DNA of 64,000 nt from Camelimonas fluminis (GTDB taxonomy: Bacteria > Pseudomonadota > Alphaproteobacteria > Rhizobiales > Beijerinckiaceae). This document shows, in pieces, positions 28,988 to 37,842 of the stretch (its first letter is position 1; every line of letters starts with the position of its first letter). The stretch is from the NCBI RefSeq assembly GCF_014656355.1, contig NZ_BNCG01000011.1:62001-126000 (forward strand), given 5' to 3'. The position numbers were made by a program, and so were the translations under genes. The notes under the pieces were generated by a model. The model saw only the letters and a program-made list of their open reading frames with translations, was not told where the DNA came from and searched no databases.

Positions 28988-29251
28988 TTGGCCTGCAATT
29001 TCTCAAATATCCATAAAAACGGCGTTGTTTTTGGAACAATCGTAGCCGGCGATTGTTTTCCATCCACGGAATGGCGTCGACGCCCTCTCCACAGGTCAGT
29101 CAAGCTGATCTGACGATCAGTTGACTGGCGGAGCCCGGGCGCGCGAGGCGCCGCCAGACGCAACAACCAGAAAAACATCCTTACAAGCAAATTGAATGCT
29201 GCGGTTCGCCAGTGCGGGCAAGGACTGCTCATGGCTGCAGCCGGGGAAAAA

Positions 29252-29593
29252 ATGATGACAGAAAACACCGGAAAATCCCGCCGGGGTTTCGCCTCCATGG
29301 ATCGCGAACGGCAACGGGAAATCGCCAGCAAGGGCGGGCGCAGCGTGCCCGAGGAGAAGCGCAGCTTCTCACGGGATCGCAGTCTTGCGGCCGCAGCGGG
29401 GCGCAAGGGCGGCCAGAACGTCAGCCCCGAGGACCGCAGCTTTTCCCAGAACCGGGAGCTGGCGTCCCATGCCGGACGCAAAGGCGGGCAGTCCTCCCAA
29501 CCCATGCGCAACGCCAGCAGAAGCGCCGCGCCAGATGAATCCGTGAAAAGCGCCGTCATCCTTGGGCAGGCGAACCTGTCGCCAGAGGCATAA
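29252..29593 (+). CDS. KGG-motif (YciG/stress-induced repeat) protein
   Basis: 113 aa from the ATG at 29252, preceded by GGGGAAAA; in-frame ATGs at 29192, 29231 and 29255 exist. Very hydrophilic and low in hydrophobic residues. It has the KGG motif RGFASMDRERQREIASKGG, then two related units of the form RSFSxxRxLAxxAGRKGGQ (around residues 45-65 and 72-92). Such proteins (YciG, Con-10, rhizobial relatives) are linked to stress or stationary phase. It is divergent from hrpB and has no close partner. Confidence 0.8.
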   Translation: MMTENTGKSRRGFASMDRERQREIASKGGRSVPEEKRSFSRDRSLAAAAGRKGGQNVSPEDRSFSQNRELASHAGRKGGQSSQPMRNASRSAAPDESVKSAVILGQANLSPEA

Positions 29594-29739
29594 TCCGGAA
29601 ATCTGGAGACGAATCGCCCCATGTCCTGCGGACATGGGTCTTTTCGTTGCACATCCCCAGAACTGGCGCCACCCGCCCGGGCGGCGGTCTCCCTCAGCGG
29701 ATATGACGGGGCGTCTGGCTGTTACACGGCGGCCGGGCT

Positions 29740-30612
29740 TTAGCGGGCGGCTGATTTCGGCCGCGCCGCGGCGCCTGGACGTGCGGCCGCTGGCTCCGCC
29801 CCCGCCGGGCGCGGCGCAACGCCGATAATCGGGCCCACCGGATACAGCCAGTCGCGGCGTCCCACTTCAGGCGCATAGATGCTGGATATGGAACCGTCGA
29901 GATACAGGGCGTCCGGCGTTTTCAGGGCGTCGCGAAACAGGCGTCCAAACGAGCCGAAACTCACGGGCTGGTCCGAGATGGCGAACACCACCGTCTTGCC
30001 GCCCCTTACGCCGACGCCGTTGCGAATTTTCAGCGACTGCCCCTCATCGGCGAAACGTGGGTGCAACTTGCCGTCGATCACCAGCATCGGGCCGGACTGG
30101 GTGGCGTAGAGCGCCTGCGGCTTCTGGCGCAGATAACGCTCGGTGGTCATGACGCCGGCGCCGGTCCCGGTCACGTAAAACACGCCGTTCGGCTTCATGT
30201 GAAAGTTGCCGGAGCCGCGCCTGGTGTTGGCGCCGCGCACCTGCTTGCCGCCTTCGACGAACAGGCCGACCGGCCCGCGATCATCGCCATACATGCCGCC
30301 GTTGATCGCCATCACCAGCTCCTTGCCGGCCGGGCTGTCGACAAGACGGCTCAGGCGGCCATAGGGCTGCCCGTCAACGCCTCGCAGATACATCCGCACC
30401 TGATGGTCGCGCAGGGGAACCTCGCAGACCACATGGCCAACGCCCTCAAAAACCAGCTTGCGGCACAAACCATCGGCATGGGCCGCGCCTGTGACGGCCA
30501 GAACGCCGGTCGCCGCGGCGACAGCCATCAGGCCAGCGCGAATGAAGCCATCGGGAAAAAGCGGCCGGAAAGCCGTTCGCATCCGGCGAAAAACACTGAT
30601 CTCGCGAAACAT
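29740..30612 (-). CDS. Phosphodiester glycosidase (NAGPA/DUF2233) family protein, secreted
   Basis: 290 aa from the ATG at 30612; the open frame extends 54 codons further with no export signal at its start. After about 18 basic residues there is a hydrophobic segment (LMAVAAATGVLAVTGAAHA) that acts as signal peptide. The domain shows VMAINGGMYGDDRGPVGLFVEGGKQV, ATQSGPMLVIDGKLHPRF, VFAISDQPVSFGSFGRLFRDALKTPDALYLDGSISSIYAP, which is the NAGPA-like fold seen in bacterial DUF2233 proteins. A Pro/Ala-rich tail follows. Substrate unknown; probably periplasmic or cell-wall acting. Confidence 0.85.
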   Translation of the reverse strand: MFREISVFRRMRTAFRPLFPDGFIRAGLMAVAAATGVLAVTGAAHADGLCRKLVFEGVGHVVCEVPLRDHQVRMYLRGVDGQPYGRLSRLVDSPAGKELVMAINGGMYGDDRGPVGLFVEGGKQVRGANTRRGSGNFHMKPNGVFYVTGTGAGVMTTERYLRQKPQALYATQSGPMLVIDGKLHPRFADEGQSLKIRNGVGVRGGKTVVFAISDQPVSFGSFGRLFRDALKTPDALYLDGSISSIYAPEVGRRDWLYPVGPIIGVAPRPAGAEPAAARPGAAARPKSAAR

Positions 30613-30743
30613 GGAATATCCGTCGCGGGGAAGGTGGAACACAGGGCGGGAGAACCGGGCGCGGGCCGCCGCGCGTGCATCCGGCCCCCCGCTCCCCGCC
30701 GCTTGTGTCGCAACTTGTCGGCAGCATGATGGCGCGATCGACG

Positions 30744-31559
30744 TCAGGTCTTCATCTGGTCCAGCATGCGGCACAAATCGGCGCGAATGGTGCGGCGCGC
30801 CAGGGCCTGCATCGGCCGGGTCGTCGCCGGATCGGCGAAGCGCGCCGCCATGGATCGACCTGGCGTGACCGTCACGCCGGCGTCGCCGCCACGCGACTCC
30901 ACCTGTGAGGCCGGATCCTGAAGGGCGCGGGCAATGTGCTCCGCCCCGCCAAGACAGATAAAATCGTCATCCCGGCGCAGGGGCGCCGTCGCCTGCTCCA
31001 GCGCCAGCGCTTCATCAATCATGCGGTCACGGCGGCCTTCCGGCATCGCCGCCGCCCAGGAAAAGGCTTCCGCCGCCAGATCGAACAATTGCTCGCTGCG
31101 CGCCGAAGGGGCCGAGGCGTCCGCGCAACGCGGCCCGTCAATCGTCAGGACAGCCATGGTGTAGATGGCGACGAGGGACGCCTGCTCGCGCAATCGCGTC
31201 CGGTCGCGCGGCGCGCTTCTGGCCGCCGAGCGCATCAACTCGCGGCTGTAAACGAAGCCAAGATAGGCGCTGCCGCCGTCACGCAGGCGCCGGTCCTGCC
31301 AACTCCGCGCCAGCCGCCCCCGACCCGCATCATGCTCGCGCTCCAGGGCGTCGCCCAGCGCCGCATACTGCTTGTGATCGAGCAGGTCATCGAAACGGTC
31401 GACGAGCTTCTGGTTAACCGGCGAGGGCGTAGCGACGCGTGGAACCGTCTGGGCCGTCGCCGCGCCAACGCAACCCGCCATCACGGCGATCGCCAGAGTC
31501 GCCCCGATCGCCAGCTTTCTTCCTCGTTCACCCGCCAACGTCATCGCGCGCCAGCTCAT
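30744..31559 (-). CDS. Secreted protein of unknown function
   Basis: 271 aa from the ATG at 31559, which has AGGAGAGG right upstream; the open frame goes 95 codons further but lacks a site. A signal peptide with core LAIGATLAIAVMAGCVGAATAQ runs to about residue 37; a Cys in AGCVG could be a lipobox, though the sequence continues hydrophobic. The mature part is helical and charged, with LLDHKQYAALGDALERE and EQLFDLAAEAFSWAAAMPEGRRDRMIDEALALE. I do not recognise a family. It shares the strand with polA and the glycosidase gene but with wide gaps. Confidence 0.6.
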   Translation of the reverse strand: MSWRAMTLAGERGRKLAIGATLAIAVMAGCVGAATAQTVPRVATPSPVNQKLVDRFDDLLDHKQYAALGDALEREHDAGRGRLARSWQDRRLRDGGSAYLGFVYSRELMRSAARSAPRDRTRLREQASLVAIYTMAVLTIDGPRCADASAPSARSEQLFDLAAEAFSWAAAMPEGRRDRMIDEALALEQATAPLRRDDDFICLGGAEHIARALQDPASQVESRGGDAGVTVTPGRSMAARFADPATTRPMQALARRTIRADLCRMLDQMKT

Positions 31560-31568
31560 CCGCGCCTC

Positions 31569-31598
31569 TCCTGGGCCCACGAATCCTGGGCCCACGAA
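31569..31598. repeat. 15-bp perfect tandem duplication
   Basis: TCCTGGGCCCACGAA occurs twice head to tail in the leader of the secreted-protein gene, directly upstream of its ribosome binding site. Similar to the 16-bp duplication at 20715-20746. Confidence 0.85.
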
Positions 31599-31800
31599 GC
31601 GCCTTCCGGCGCGCGTGAAAGCCAACCTGCAAATCGCATATACGCGGGATACGCGGACAAATTCCAGCGTCGCCATGATCGCATTGCACCCTGGCCCCCC
31701 AAAGCCGGCGGCGCACGCCGCCCCTTCACGTCCCCTGGCGGCGGCCAGGGTATGAAACGCTGAACATGCGGCGCGCTGAATGGTTCCCGCGACAACGGCT

Positions 31801-34800
31801 TCAGTGCGCCTCTTCCCAGTTGTCGGCGGCGCGCGCGTCCACATGCAACGGCACCGCCAGGGACAGCAGCGGCAACGGCGCCTGCTCCATCACCTGGCGC
31901 GCCACGGCGATGGTGCGCTCAGCCTCCGCCTCCGGGACCTCGAAGATCAATTCATCGTGCACCTGCAACAGCATGCGGCCAGTCAGGCCCGCGTCAAGCA
32001 ACGCGGCGTCCATGCGCGTCATGGCGCGGCGGATAATGTCGGCGGCGCTGCCCTGGATCGGCGCATTGATCGCCTGGCGCTCCACCGCCGCCCGCTGCGA
32101 CGGGTTGGACGAGGTAATGTCCGGATAGTGGCAGATGCGGCCAAACAGCGTGGTGACGTAACCATTCTCCCGGCAGAATTTTTTGGTCGCGTCCATATAA
32201 TCGCGGATGCCGGGGAAGCGCTCGAAATAGCGCTTGATATAGGCGCCGGCCTCCTCGCGCGGAATGCCAAGCTGCGCCGCGAGGCCAAAGGCCGAAATGC
32301 CGTAGATGATGCCGAAATTGATCGCCTTGGCGCGACGGCGCACCATCGGATCCATGCCCTCGACCGGCGCGCCGAACATTTCCGACGCCGTCATGGCGTG
32401 GATGTCGACGCCCTCGGCGAAAGCCCGCCGCAACTGCGGGATGTCGGCGATATGGGCGAGAATGCGCAGTTCGATCTGGGAATAGTCGGCCGAGATCAGC
32501 TTGCGGCCCGGCTCGGCGACGAAAGCCTGGCGGATTTTCCGGCCCTCCTCGGTGCGCACCGGGATGTTTTGCAAATTGGGCTCGGATGACGACAGCCGGC
32601 CGGTCGTGGTCGCCGCCAGGGAATATGAGGTGTGCACCCGGCCAGTCTGCTGGTTGACGTATCCCGGCAGCGCGTCGGCGTAGGTGGATTTCAGCTTGGC
32701 GAGCTGGCGCCATTCCAGGATGCGGCGGGGCAGTTCGTGGCCGTCGTCGGCCAGTTCCTCAAGAAACCGGGCGCCGGTGGCCCATTGCCCGGTCGGCGTT
32801 TTGCGGGCGCCGGGCAGTTGCATGCGGCCGAAGAGGATGTCGCCGAGCTGTTTGGGCGAGCCGATGTTGAACTTCTCGCCGGCGAGTTCGTAGACCTCGT
32901 CCTCAAGCCGCGCCAGCGACTGGGCGAACTCGCCGGAGAGACGCGACAGCATCTGCCGGTCGATGGCGACGCCACGCCCCTCCATGGCCGCAAGCACGGC
33001 GACCAGCGGACGCTCCAGGCTTTCGTAGACCTGGGTTCTGCTTTCGGCGACGAGGCGCGGCTTCAGCACCCGCCACAGACGCAGGGTGACGTCGGCGTCT
33101 TCGGCGGCGTATTCGGTCGCGCGGTCGATGGGCACGAGATCGAAGGTCACCGCATTGCGACCGGAGCCGGCGACATCCTTGAAAGCGATGCAGGCATGGC
33201 CGAGCAGGCTCTGGGACAGCGCGTCCATGCCGTGACCGCCAGGTCCGACACGGCCCGCGTCAAGCACATAGGACATCAGCATCGTGTCGTCATAGCCGCT
33301 GACGCGGACGCCGTAGCGGGCGAACACCAGCATGTCGAACTTGAAGTTTTGCCCGACCTTGAGGACGTTCGGGTCCTCCAGCAGCGGTTTCAGCAAAGCG
33401 ATCGCTTCGGCGTGCGGAATCTGGTCCGGCAGCAGGCCTTCGCTGAACAGGTCGGCGCCGCCGCGATGCTGCAGCGGGATGTAGCAGGCCTTGCCCGGCG
33501 CGGTCGCCATGGAGACGCCGACCAGGTCAACGGCCATGGCGTCGAGACCATTGGTCTCGGTGTCGACGGCGACGACGCCGGCCTCACGGGCGGCGGCGAC
33601 CCAGCGCTGCAACCCGGCGATATCCGTCACGGTTTCATAACCGGAGCGGTCGACGGGCGTACCCGCGCCCTCCATCCGGCGCGCGGCGGCAAGCGCCGCA
33701 GGCATGGAAACACCGGGGGTCGCCGGCTCCATCGCGGGCGACGGCGCCGCCACGGCGGCGGCGCTTTTGTCCGATGCGCCTTCGCCCGCCCCAGCCGCGG
33801 AGCGCTCCGCGCCGGCTGGCGCCGGCAGTTGCGGCGCGCCCATCGGCGAGTAAGTCCCGGCCACAAGCTCCGGGGCTGGCTCGATCGCCGCCGCATCCAC
33901 GTCGAACAGTTCCGAGGCGCGCTTCACCAGCTGGGTGAACTCCATCGCCTTCAGAAAGGCGACCAGCCGCTTCGGATCAAAATCAACGATGCGGTGATCG
34001 CCCAGCGGCGTCGGCACCGGCGTGTGCGTGTCCAGCATCACCAGCTTCAGCGACAGCCGCGCCACATCAGCGTTGTCGAGCAGCGACTGGCGGCGCTTCG
34101 GCTGTTTGATGCCTGGCGCCGCCGCCAGCAGCGCTTCCAGGCTGCCGTACTCATTGATGAGCTGCGACGCCGTCTTGACCCCGATGCCAGGCACGCCTGG
34201 CACATTGTCGGAGGCGTCGCCCACCAGCGCCTGGACGTCCGGCACCAGTTCCGGCGGCACGCCGAACTTCTCGATGACGCCCTCGCGATCGAGCCGCCGC
34301 TCCGGCCGGTACCCCGGCTTGCCGCGCACGCCCGATTCGAAATCGTAGAAGGTGACGCCGTCGCCAACGAGCTGCATCAGGTCCTTGTCGGCGGAGACGA
34401 TCAGCGTCTGGGCGCCGGCCTCGGAGGCCTGGCGGGCGTAGGTGGCGATGATGTCGTCGGCTTCCCAGCGCGGCATCTCCACCGGCGTCATGCCGAAGGC
34501 CCGCACCGCCTCCCGCATCAACGGAAACTGCGGAATCAGCTCGGCCGGCGGATCGGGCCTGTGCGCCTTGTACGCGGGATAAAGCTCGCGCCGGAACGAA
34601 TCCTCCGACTGGTCGAACACAATGGCCATCACCGTTGGCTTCACGCCCAGCGCGCCGTCGCGCACAAACTGCAGCAGCTTGGCGCAGAACAGCCGCACCG
34701 CCCCCGTCGGCAAACCGTCGGACGGGCGGGCATTGTAGCGCCGGTCCTGATTCATCGACTGGAAATAGGCGCGGAACACAAAGGACGAGCCATCGACCAG

Positions 34801-34860
34801 CAGAACCTGGTCGTCCGGCGTCAGGACGGGGGCCGACCCCTCGGGAGCGGAAGCGTTCAT
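31801..34860 (-). CDS. polA: DNA polymerase I
   Basis: 1019 aa, slightly longer than most PolA because of an Ala/Pro-rich linker at about residues 330-400. All three activities look intact: the 5'-3' nuclease domain (VLLVDGSSFVFRAYF, WEADDIIATYA, SADKDLMQLV, GDASDNVPGVPGIGVKTA), the 3'-5' proofreading domain with AVDTETNGLDA near residue 430, GQNFKFDMLVF and YAAEDADVTLRL, and the polymerase with motif A DYSQIELRILAHIA near 790, motif B RRRAKAINFGIIYG near 843 and motif C VHDE near 968. It fills gaps in replication and repair. No operon partner. Confidence 0.98.
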   Translation of the reverse strand: MNASAPEGSAPVLTPDDQVLLVDGSSFVFRAYFQSMNQDRRYNARPSDGLPTGAVRLFCAKLLQFVRDGALGVKPTVMAIVFDQSEDSFRRELYPAYKAHRPDPPAELIPQFPLMREAVRAFGMTPVEMPRWEADDIIATYARQASEAGAQTLIVSADKDLMQLVGDGVTFYDFESGVRGKPGYRPERRLDREGVIEKFGVPPELVPDVQALVGDASDNVPGVPGIGVKTASQLINEYGSLEALLAAAPGIKQPKRRQSLLDNADVARLSLKLVMLDTHTPVPTPLGDHRIVDFDPKRLVAFLKAMEFTQLVKRASELFDVDAAAIEPAPELVAGTYSPMGAPQLPAPAGAERSAAGAGEGASDKSAAAVAAPSPAMEPATPGVSMPAALAAARRMEGAGTPVDRSGYETVTDIAGLQRWVAAAREAGVVAVDTETNGLDAMAVDLVGVSMATAPGKACYIPLQHRGGADLFSEGLLPDQIPHAEAIALLKPLLEDPNVLKVGQNFKFDMLVFARYGVRVSGYDDTMLMSYVLDAGRVGPGGHGMDALSQSLLGHACIAFKDVAGSGRNAVTFDLVPIDRATEYAAEDADVTLRLWRVLKPRLVAESRTQVYESLERPLVAVLAAMEGRGVAIDRQMLSRLSGEFAQSLARLEDEVYELAGEKFNIGSPKQLGDILFGRMQLPGARKTPTGQWATGARFLEELADDGHELPRRILEWRQLAKLKSTYADALPGYVNQQTGRVHTSYSLAATTTGRLSSSEPNLQNIPVRTEEGRKIRQAFVAEPGRKLISADYSQIELRILAHIADIPQLRRAFAEGVDIHAMTASEMFGAPVEGMDPMVRRRAKAINFGIIYGISAFGLAAQLGIPREEAGAYIKRYFERFPGIRDYMDATKKFCRENGYVTTLFGRICHYPDITSSNPSQRAAVERQAINAPIQGSAADIIRRAMTRMDAALLDAGLTGRMLLQVHDELIFEVPEAEAERTIAVARQVMEQAPLPLLSLAVPLHVDARAADNWEEAH

Positions 34861-35021
34861 GGCGCCAGTGATAGCAATTTAATCGCCGGGCAGCCATGCC
34901 TGAAGCCGGCCGATTTTTCTCCAGACGCGACGCAGCCTGACGGCGATAAGGCACACATATCAATGTGGTAGCGGCAGATTGCGGGTCGCGCCCACCGAAC
35001 CCGGCCCCAGGTCGTCCCCTG

Positions 35022-35618
35022 CTAACCGCCCTGGCCGCCGCTGGCGCGGGCCGCGTCCAGCAGCGCCGCGATCTCCGCCGCCGCATCGGTGAGCGGCCGG
35101 CGGCTGCGGAAGACATGCGACTGGACGATCGCGCCCTCCAGCGCCGCGATCGCCAGCATGGCCAGACGCCGGCTGCGCCCGGAATCAATGCCGCCAGCGA
35201 CCATGACCTCCTCGAGAACCACGCTCCAGCCATGGAACGCGTCAGCGCCCGCCTCACGAATGCCGGGGTTGTCGGCCGCCGTTTCCAGCAAGGTAGCGGC
35301 GATGGGCGAGCCATCGTGGAAATCCGATTCCTCGATCCACGCGGCGACCATGCCAAAATAGGTCGTCAGCAGCCGGGCGGGGTCAGGGTCGCGGGCGGCC
35401 AGATCACGCAGGGTCGCGGCGACGCGTGATCCAGCGCGCCTGACAGCCTCGGCGCCAATGCCGATCTTGCCGTCTGGAAAATAATGATAGAGCGAGCCCT
35501 TCGGCGCGCCGCTATGGGCAAGGATCTGGTTGAGGCCAGTGCCAGCATAGCCCTGCTTGCGAAAGAGCGTGACGGCGCTGTCCAGAAGCGCTTCCCGATG
35601 TTTGCGAGGCCCAGCCAT
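35022..35618 (-). CDS. TetR family regulator (LmrA/YxaF-like)
   Basis: 198 aa. The N-terminal helix-turn-helix is in FRKQGYAGTGLNQILAHSGAPKGSLYHYFPDGK; the ligand domain has GSPIAATLLETAADNPGIREAGADAFHGW, resembling the LmrA/YxaF branch in which IAAT-type segments are common. It is transcribed away from two hotdog thioesterase genes, and the region between holds a perfect 20-bp palindrome at 35732-35751. Repression of itself and of the thioesterases, released by a small hydrophobic ligand, is the likely scheme (inference). Confidence 0.88.
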   Translation of the reverse strand: MAGPRKHREALLDSAVTLFRKQGYAGTGLNQILAHSGAPKGSLYHYFPDGKIGIGAEAVRRAGSRVAATLRDLAARDPDPARLLTTYFGMVAAWIEESDFHDGSPIAATLLETAADNPGIREAGADAFHGWSVVLEEVMVAGGIDSGRSRRLAMLAIAALEGAIVQSHVFRSRRPLTDAAAEIAALLDAARASGGQGG

Positions 35619-35731
35619 GCATCCTCTATAGGCCAGCCCGCTCCCTACGGAAATGGGCCCGGGGCGCCGGTTTGCGCCTGGTCACACCGGTTTCGGCAGC
35701 CTCCAGTTTCCGGTGGCGCAGCATCATTAAT

Positions 35732-35751
35732 TATATAGACTGGTCTATATA
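35732..35751. promoter_or_regulatory. TetR operator palindrome
   Basis: TATATAGAC (35732-35740), TG, GTCTATATA (35743-35751): a perfect inverted repeat in an otherwise GC-rich region, 18 bp before the GTG of the first thioesterase gene. Its core TAGAC-N2-GTCTA is like operators described for the LmrA/YxaF group, to which the divergent TetR protein appears to belong. Confidence 0.75.
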
Positions 35752-35769
35752 TATTATGAGGAAACCACC

Positions 35770-36177
35770 GTGCATTCCAGCAAACCGCCAGAGGGCTTCT
35801 TTCCCCACTTTCGCGATAGCGGCCTTACGGCTCCCTGGAAACCGCTTTTCAGCCGTCTTGACGGCGACGCCGTGATCATCGGCCTGCGCGCGGGGTCGGC
35901 TCACGCCAATTCGCGGGGTCTGGTTCACGGTGGGCTGATCATGGCGCTCGCCGACAACGCCATGGGGCTGAGCTGCGGCCGCGCCAGCGGCGCCTCCGGC
36001 CTCGTAACCGTGGCGCTCACCACGGAATTTCTCGGCGTCGCCCGCCTCGGGCAGTGGCTCGAGATCCGGCCGCGCGTTCTGAAAGCGGGCCGCTCGCTGT
36101 GCTTCGCCGCCGCCGACATCGTCGCCGACGGCGTTGCCTGCGCCCATGCCAGCGCCACCTTCAAAACCGCCGCCTGA
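35770..36177 (+). CDS. PaaI-type hotdog thioesterase
   Basis: 135 aa from a GTG with GAGGAAA 7 nt upstream. Hotdog fold: the helix segment SRGLVHGGLIMALADNAMGLSCG carries the HGG motif that binds CoA, and TVALTTEFLGVARLGQWLEIRPRVLKAGRSLCFAAADI follows as strands. Such proteins hydrolyse acyl-CoA esters. A second hotdog gene starts 25 bp after its stop. Control by the divergent TetR protein is likely because the palindrome lies directly before this start. Confidence 0.88.
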   Translation: MHSSKPPEGFFPHFRDSGLTAPWKPLFSRLDGDAVIIGLRAGSAHANSRGLVHGGLIMALADNAMGLSCGRASGASGLVTVALTTEFLGVARLGQWLEIRPRVLKAGRSLCFAAADIVADGVACAHASATFKTAA

Positions 36178-36202
36178 GCAGCGGCCCTGGGGAGCACTCG
36201 CC

Positions 36203-36637
36203 ATGACAGCCAATCGCCTCTCTCCGGCGGACGACGCCCTGCTCCGCCGCCTGCAGGCGATCAACGCCAGCGCCGCTTTCAACCGTTGGGCGGGTTTTGA
36301 AGTCAGCAGCGCGGCGGAAGGCTACGCTGAGCTGACGTTGCGCTGGCGTGAAGACTTCGGACAGTACGCCGGCTTTCTCCACGCCGGCATGATCGGGGCG
36401 CTCATCGACACCGCGTGCGGCTACGCCGCCGCCACATTATGCGGGCCGGTGCTGGCGTCACATTTCAATGTCAGTTGCTTGGCCCCGGCGGTCGGCGAGC
36501 GGTTTCTGGCCATTGGCAGGGTGACCCGCGCTGGCCGCAAGCAGGCGTTCACGCGGGCGGAGCTGTTCGCCCTGAGCGGCGACGTTCGCAAATGCGTGGC
36601 GACGGGAGAGGCGCTTCTGGTTCCTGTCGCCAGTTGA
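36203..36637 (+). CDS. PaaI-type hotdog thioesterase
   Basis: 144 aa from the ATG at 36203 with GGGGAG upstream; the frame is open 23 codons further into the previous gene. The motif is GFLHAGMIGALIDTACGYAAA, with Ala for the first Gly of HGG; then SHFNVSCLAPAVGERFLAIGRVTRAGRKQAFTRAELFAL. Two non-identical hotdog genes in tandem may make a heteromer or act on different acyl-CoA esters. It converges on a small membrane protein gene across a 7-bp-stem hairpin (36636-36662). Confidence 0.85.
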   Translation: MTANRLSPADDALLRRLQAINASAAFNRWAGFEVSSAAEGYAELTLRWREDFGQYAGFLHAGMIGALIDTACGYAAATLCGPVLASHFNVSCLAPAVGERFLAIGRVTRAGRKQAFTRAELFALSGDVRKCVATGEALLVPVAS

Positions 36638-36662
36638 ACCGGCCAGGGCAGGCGCCCGGTTC
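36636..36662. terminator. Hairpin between convergent genes
   Basis: GAACCGG (36636-36642) and CCGGTTC (36656-36662) form a 7-bp stem with a 13-nt loop between the second thioesterase gene and the convergent membrane-protein gene. Role as a terminator is inferred from position. Confidence 0.4.
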
Positions 36663-36668
36663 CGCCGC

Positions 36669-36965
36669 TCAGGCCCGCCGCTCGCCCTTGCGCTGGCGCG
36701 TCGCCACGAACACCACCAGCGCGGCGCCGACGCCGTACAACCCCCATTTGAATGGCAGGACATCCGCCGTCTCGGAGCGGATCGGCCGCACGGTCACCGT
36801 ACCCGGGCGCGACTGAACGCCAGTCTGGCCGTCGGCCCGGGCGGCGGCGATCTGCTGCGGCGACACCACCCACTCGGCGCCACGATGCTTGTCCCAGGCC
36901 ATGAAGCCGCCGCCGACCACGACGCCAGCAACAAGCGCCAGAATGATGCGCGGAACAAAATTCAT
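36669..36965 (-). CDS. Small membrane protein with two transmembrane helices
   Basis: 98 aa from the ATG at 36965, preceded by AGGAGAG. An N-terminal helix (residues 4-22, IILALVAGVVVGGGFM) and a C-terminal helix (WGLYGVGAALVVFVAT) flank a polar loop of about 45 residues with VVSPQQIAAARADGQTGVQ. The protein ends in RQRKGERRA. I do not recognise a family. Confidence 0.6.
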   Translation of the reverse strand: MNFVPRIILALVAGVVVGGGFMAWDKHRGAEWVVSPQQIAAARADGQTGVQSRPGTVTVRPIRSETADVLPFKWGLYGVGAALVVFVATRQRKGERRA

Positions 36966-37150
36966 GCCTCTGCTCTCCTGAATATGACGCAAGGGAAGCT
37001 ATCTACGCCGCGTTTCCGTGTGCTGTCACGCCTTTGGGAGTCAGCCGCGTCTCACTTGAAATCCAGGGTTGCAGGATGCAAATCCATTGACAGGCGGGAA
37101 CACCGCCCTGCTGCGCCGCCATGGGGCGCAGACCATTCGGGAGCCTGACG

Positions 37151-37525
37151 ATGACCACGCTGTTCCGGAATCCGCGCCTGAAACATCAGTCCGCAACGGA
37201 GACGACCGTCATGGCGGCGTCGGGCGGCCTGTCCGGCGCCGCGCCGGGGCTCCGACTGGCGCGCCGCTGGGGCGGCGCCACGCTCGCCGCCTGCTCCGCC
37301 CTGGCCGCCGCCGCATTCGCGTTTGAGGCGGCCGAAGCGGCGTCACGCCATGGGGCGAGCCGAAGCAGCGCGCCACAAGCCCGGCAAACGGCGCCGCGCG
37401 GAGAGGTCTTCCTCAACGGCCGCTGGGTCAGTTCGTCATGGTGCGACGCCACGGTGCCGGGCCCCGACGGCGGGCCGGGCGGCCCCGGGCGCAGCCTTTG
37501 CGACGCCAGCACGCCGCGTCGCTGA
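37151..37525 (+). CDS. Possible small exported protein
   Basis: 124 aa from the ATG at 37151, without a clear ribosome binding site. An Arg-rich N-terminus leads to a hydrophobic stretch (GATLAACSALAAAAFAFEAAEAAS, about residues 43-66), then a Ser/Pro/Gly-rich tail with GEVFLNGRWVSSSWCDATVPGPDGGPGG. The NGRWVSSSWC part looks protein-like, but the rest is low complexity. Whether it is a real gene is uncertain. Confidence 0.4.
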   Translation: MTTLFRNPRLKHQSATETTVMAASGGLSGAAPGLRLARRWGGATLAACSALAAAAFAFEAAEAASRHGASRSSAPQARQTAPRGEVFLNGRWVSSSWCDATVPGPDGGPGGPGRSLCDASTPRR

Positions 37526-37842
37526 ACCGCCAGCTTCAGACAGACGTCGCCTGACCACCCCCTGTTTTCGGGCCGGACTGCCGGTCGCGCGACGCTGACG
37601 CGCGCTCCTGGCGGCGCCAGAACAGGGACAGGACTTGACGAGGACCTGGCTCTAACCTCGCCAGAATCTGACGAAGACTGGCGTCGCGCCCTGTGTCTTG
37701 CGCGCCGGCGCCCCGCATGGAACTGTGCGGCCATGCTGCGGGCAAGGCCGCCGGAGACATGCGCCAGGTCGTTCCCCATGACCGTCATGTCCGGGCCCCG
37801 TGACGCCCCAGGCAAATCAAACGGTAAACAGGGAGAGAAACG
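37526..37842. other. 317-bp gap before the CurA-type gene
   Basis: No gene or clear signal beyond GGGAGAG, the ribosome binding site of the gene at 37843. A TTGACG-like hexamer near 37635 lacks a matching -10 at normal spacing. Confidence 0.35.

Noticed and set aside
26579-29113. 844-codon open frame on the + strand
   Set aside because: Antisense shadow of hrpB, extremely Arg/Gln/His-rich.
32632-34971. 779-codon open frame on the + strand
   Set aside because: Antisense shadow of polA with no family match.
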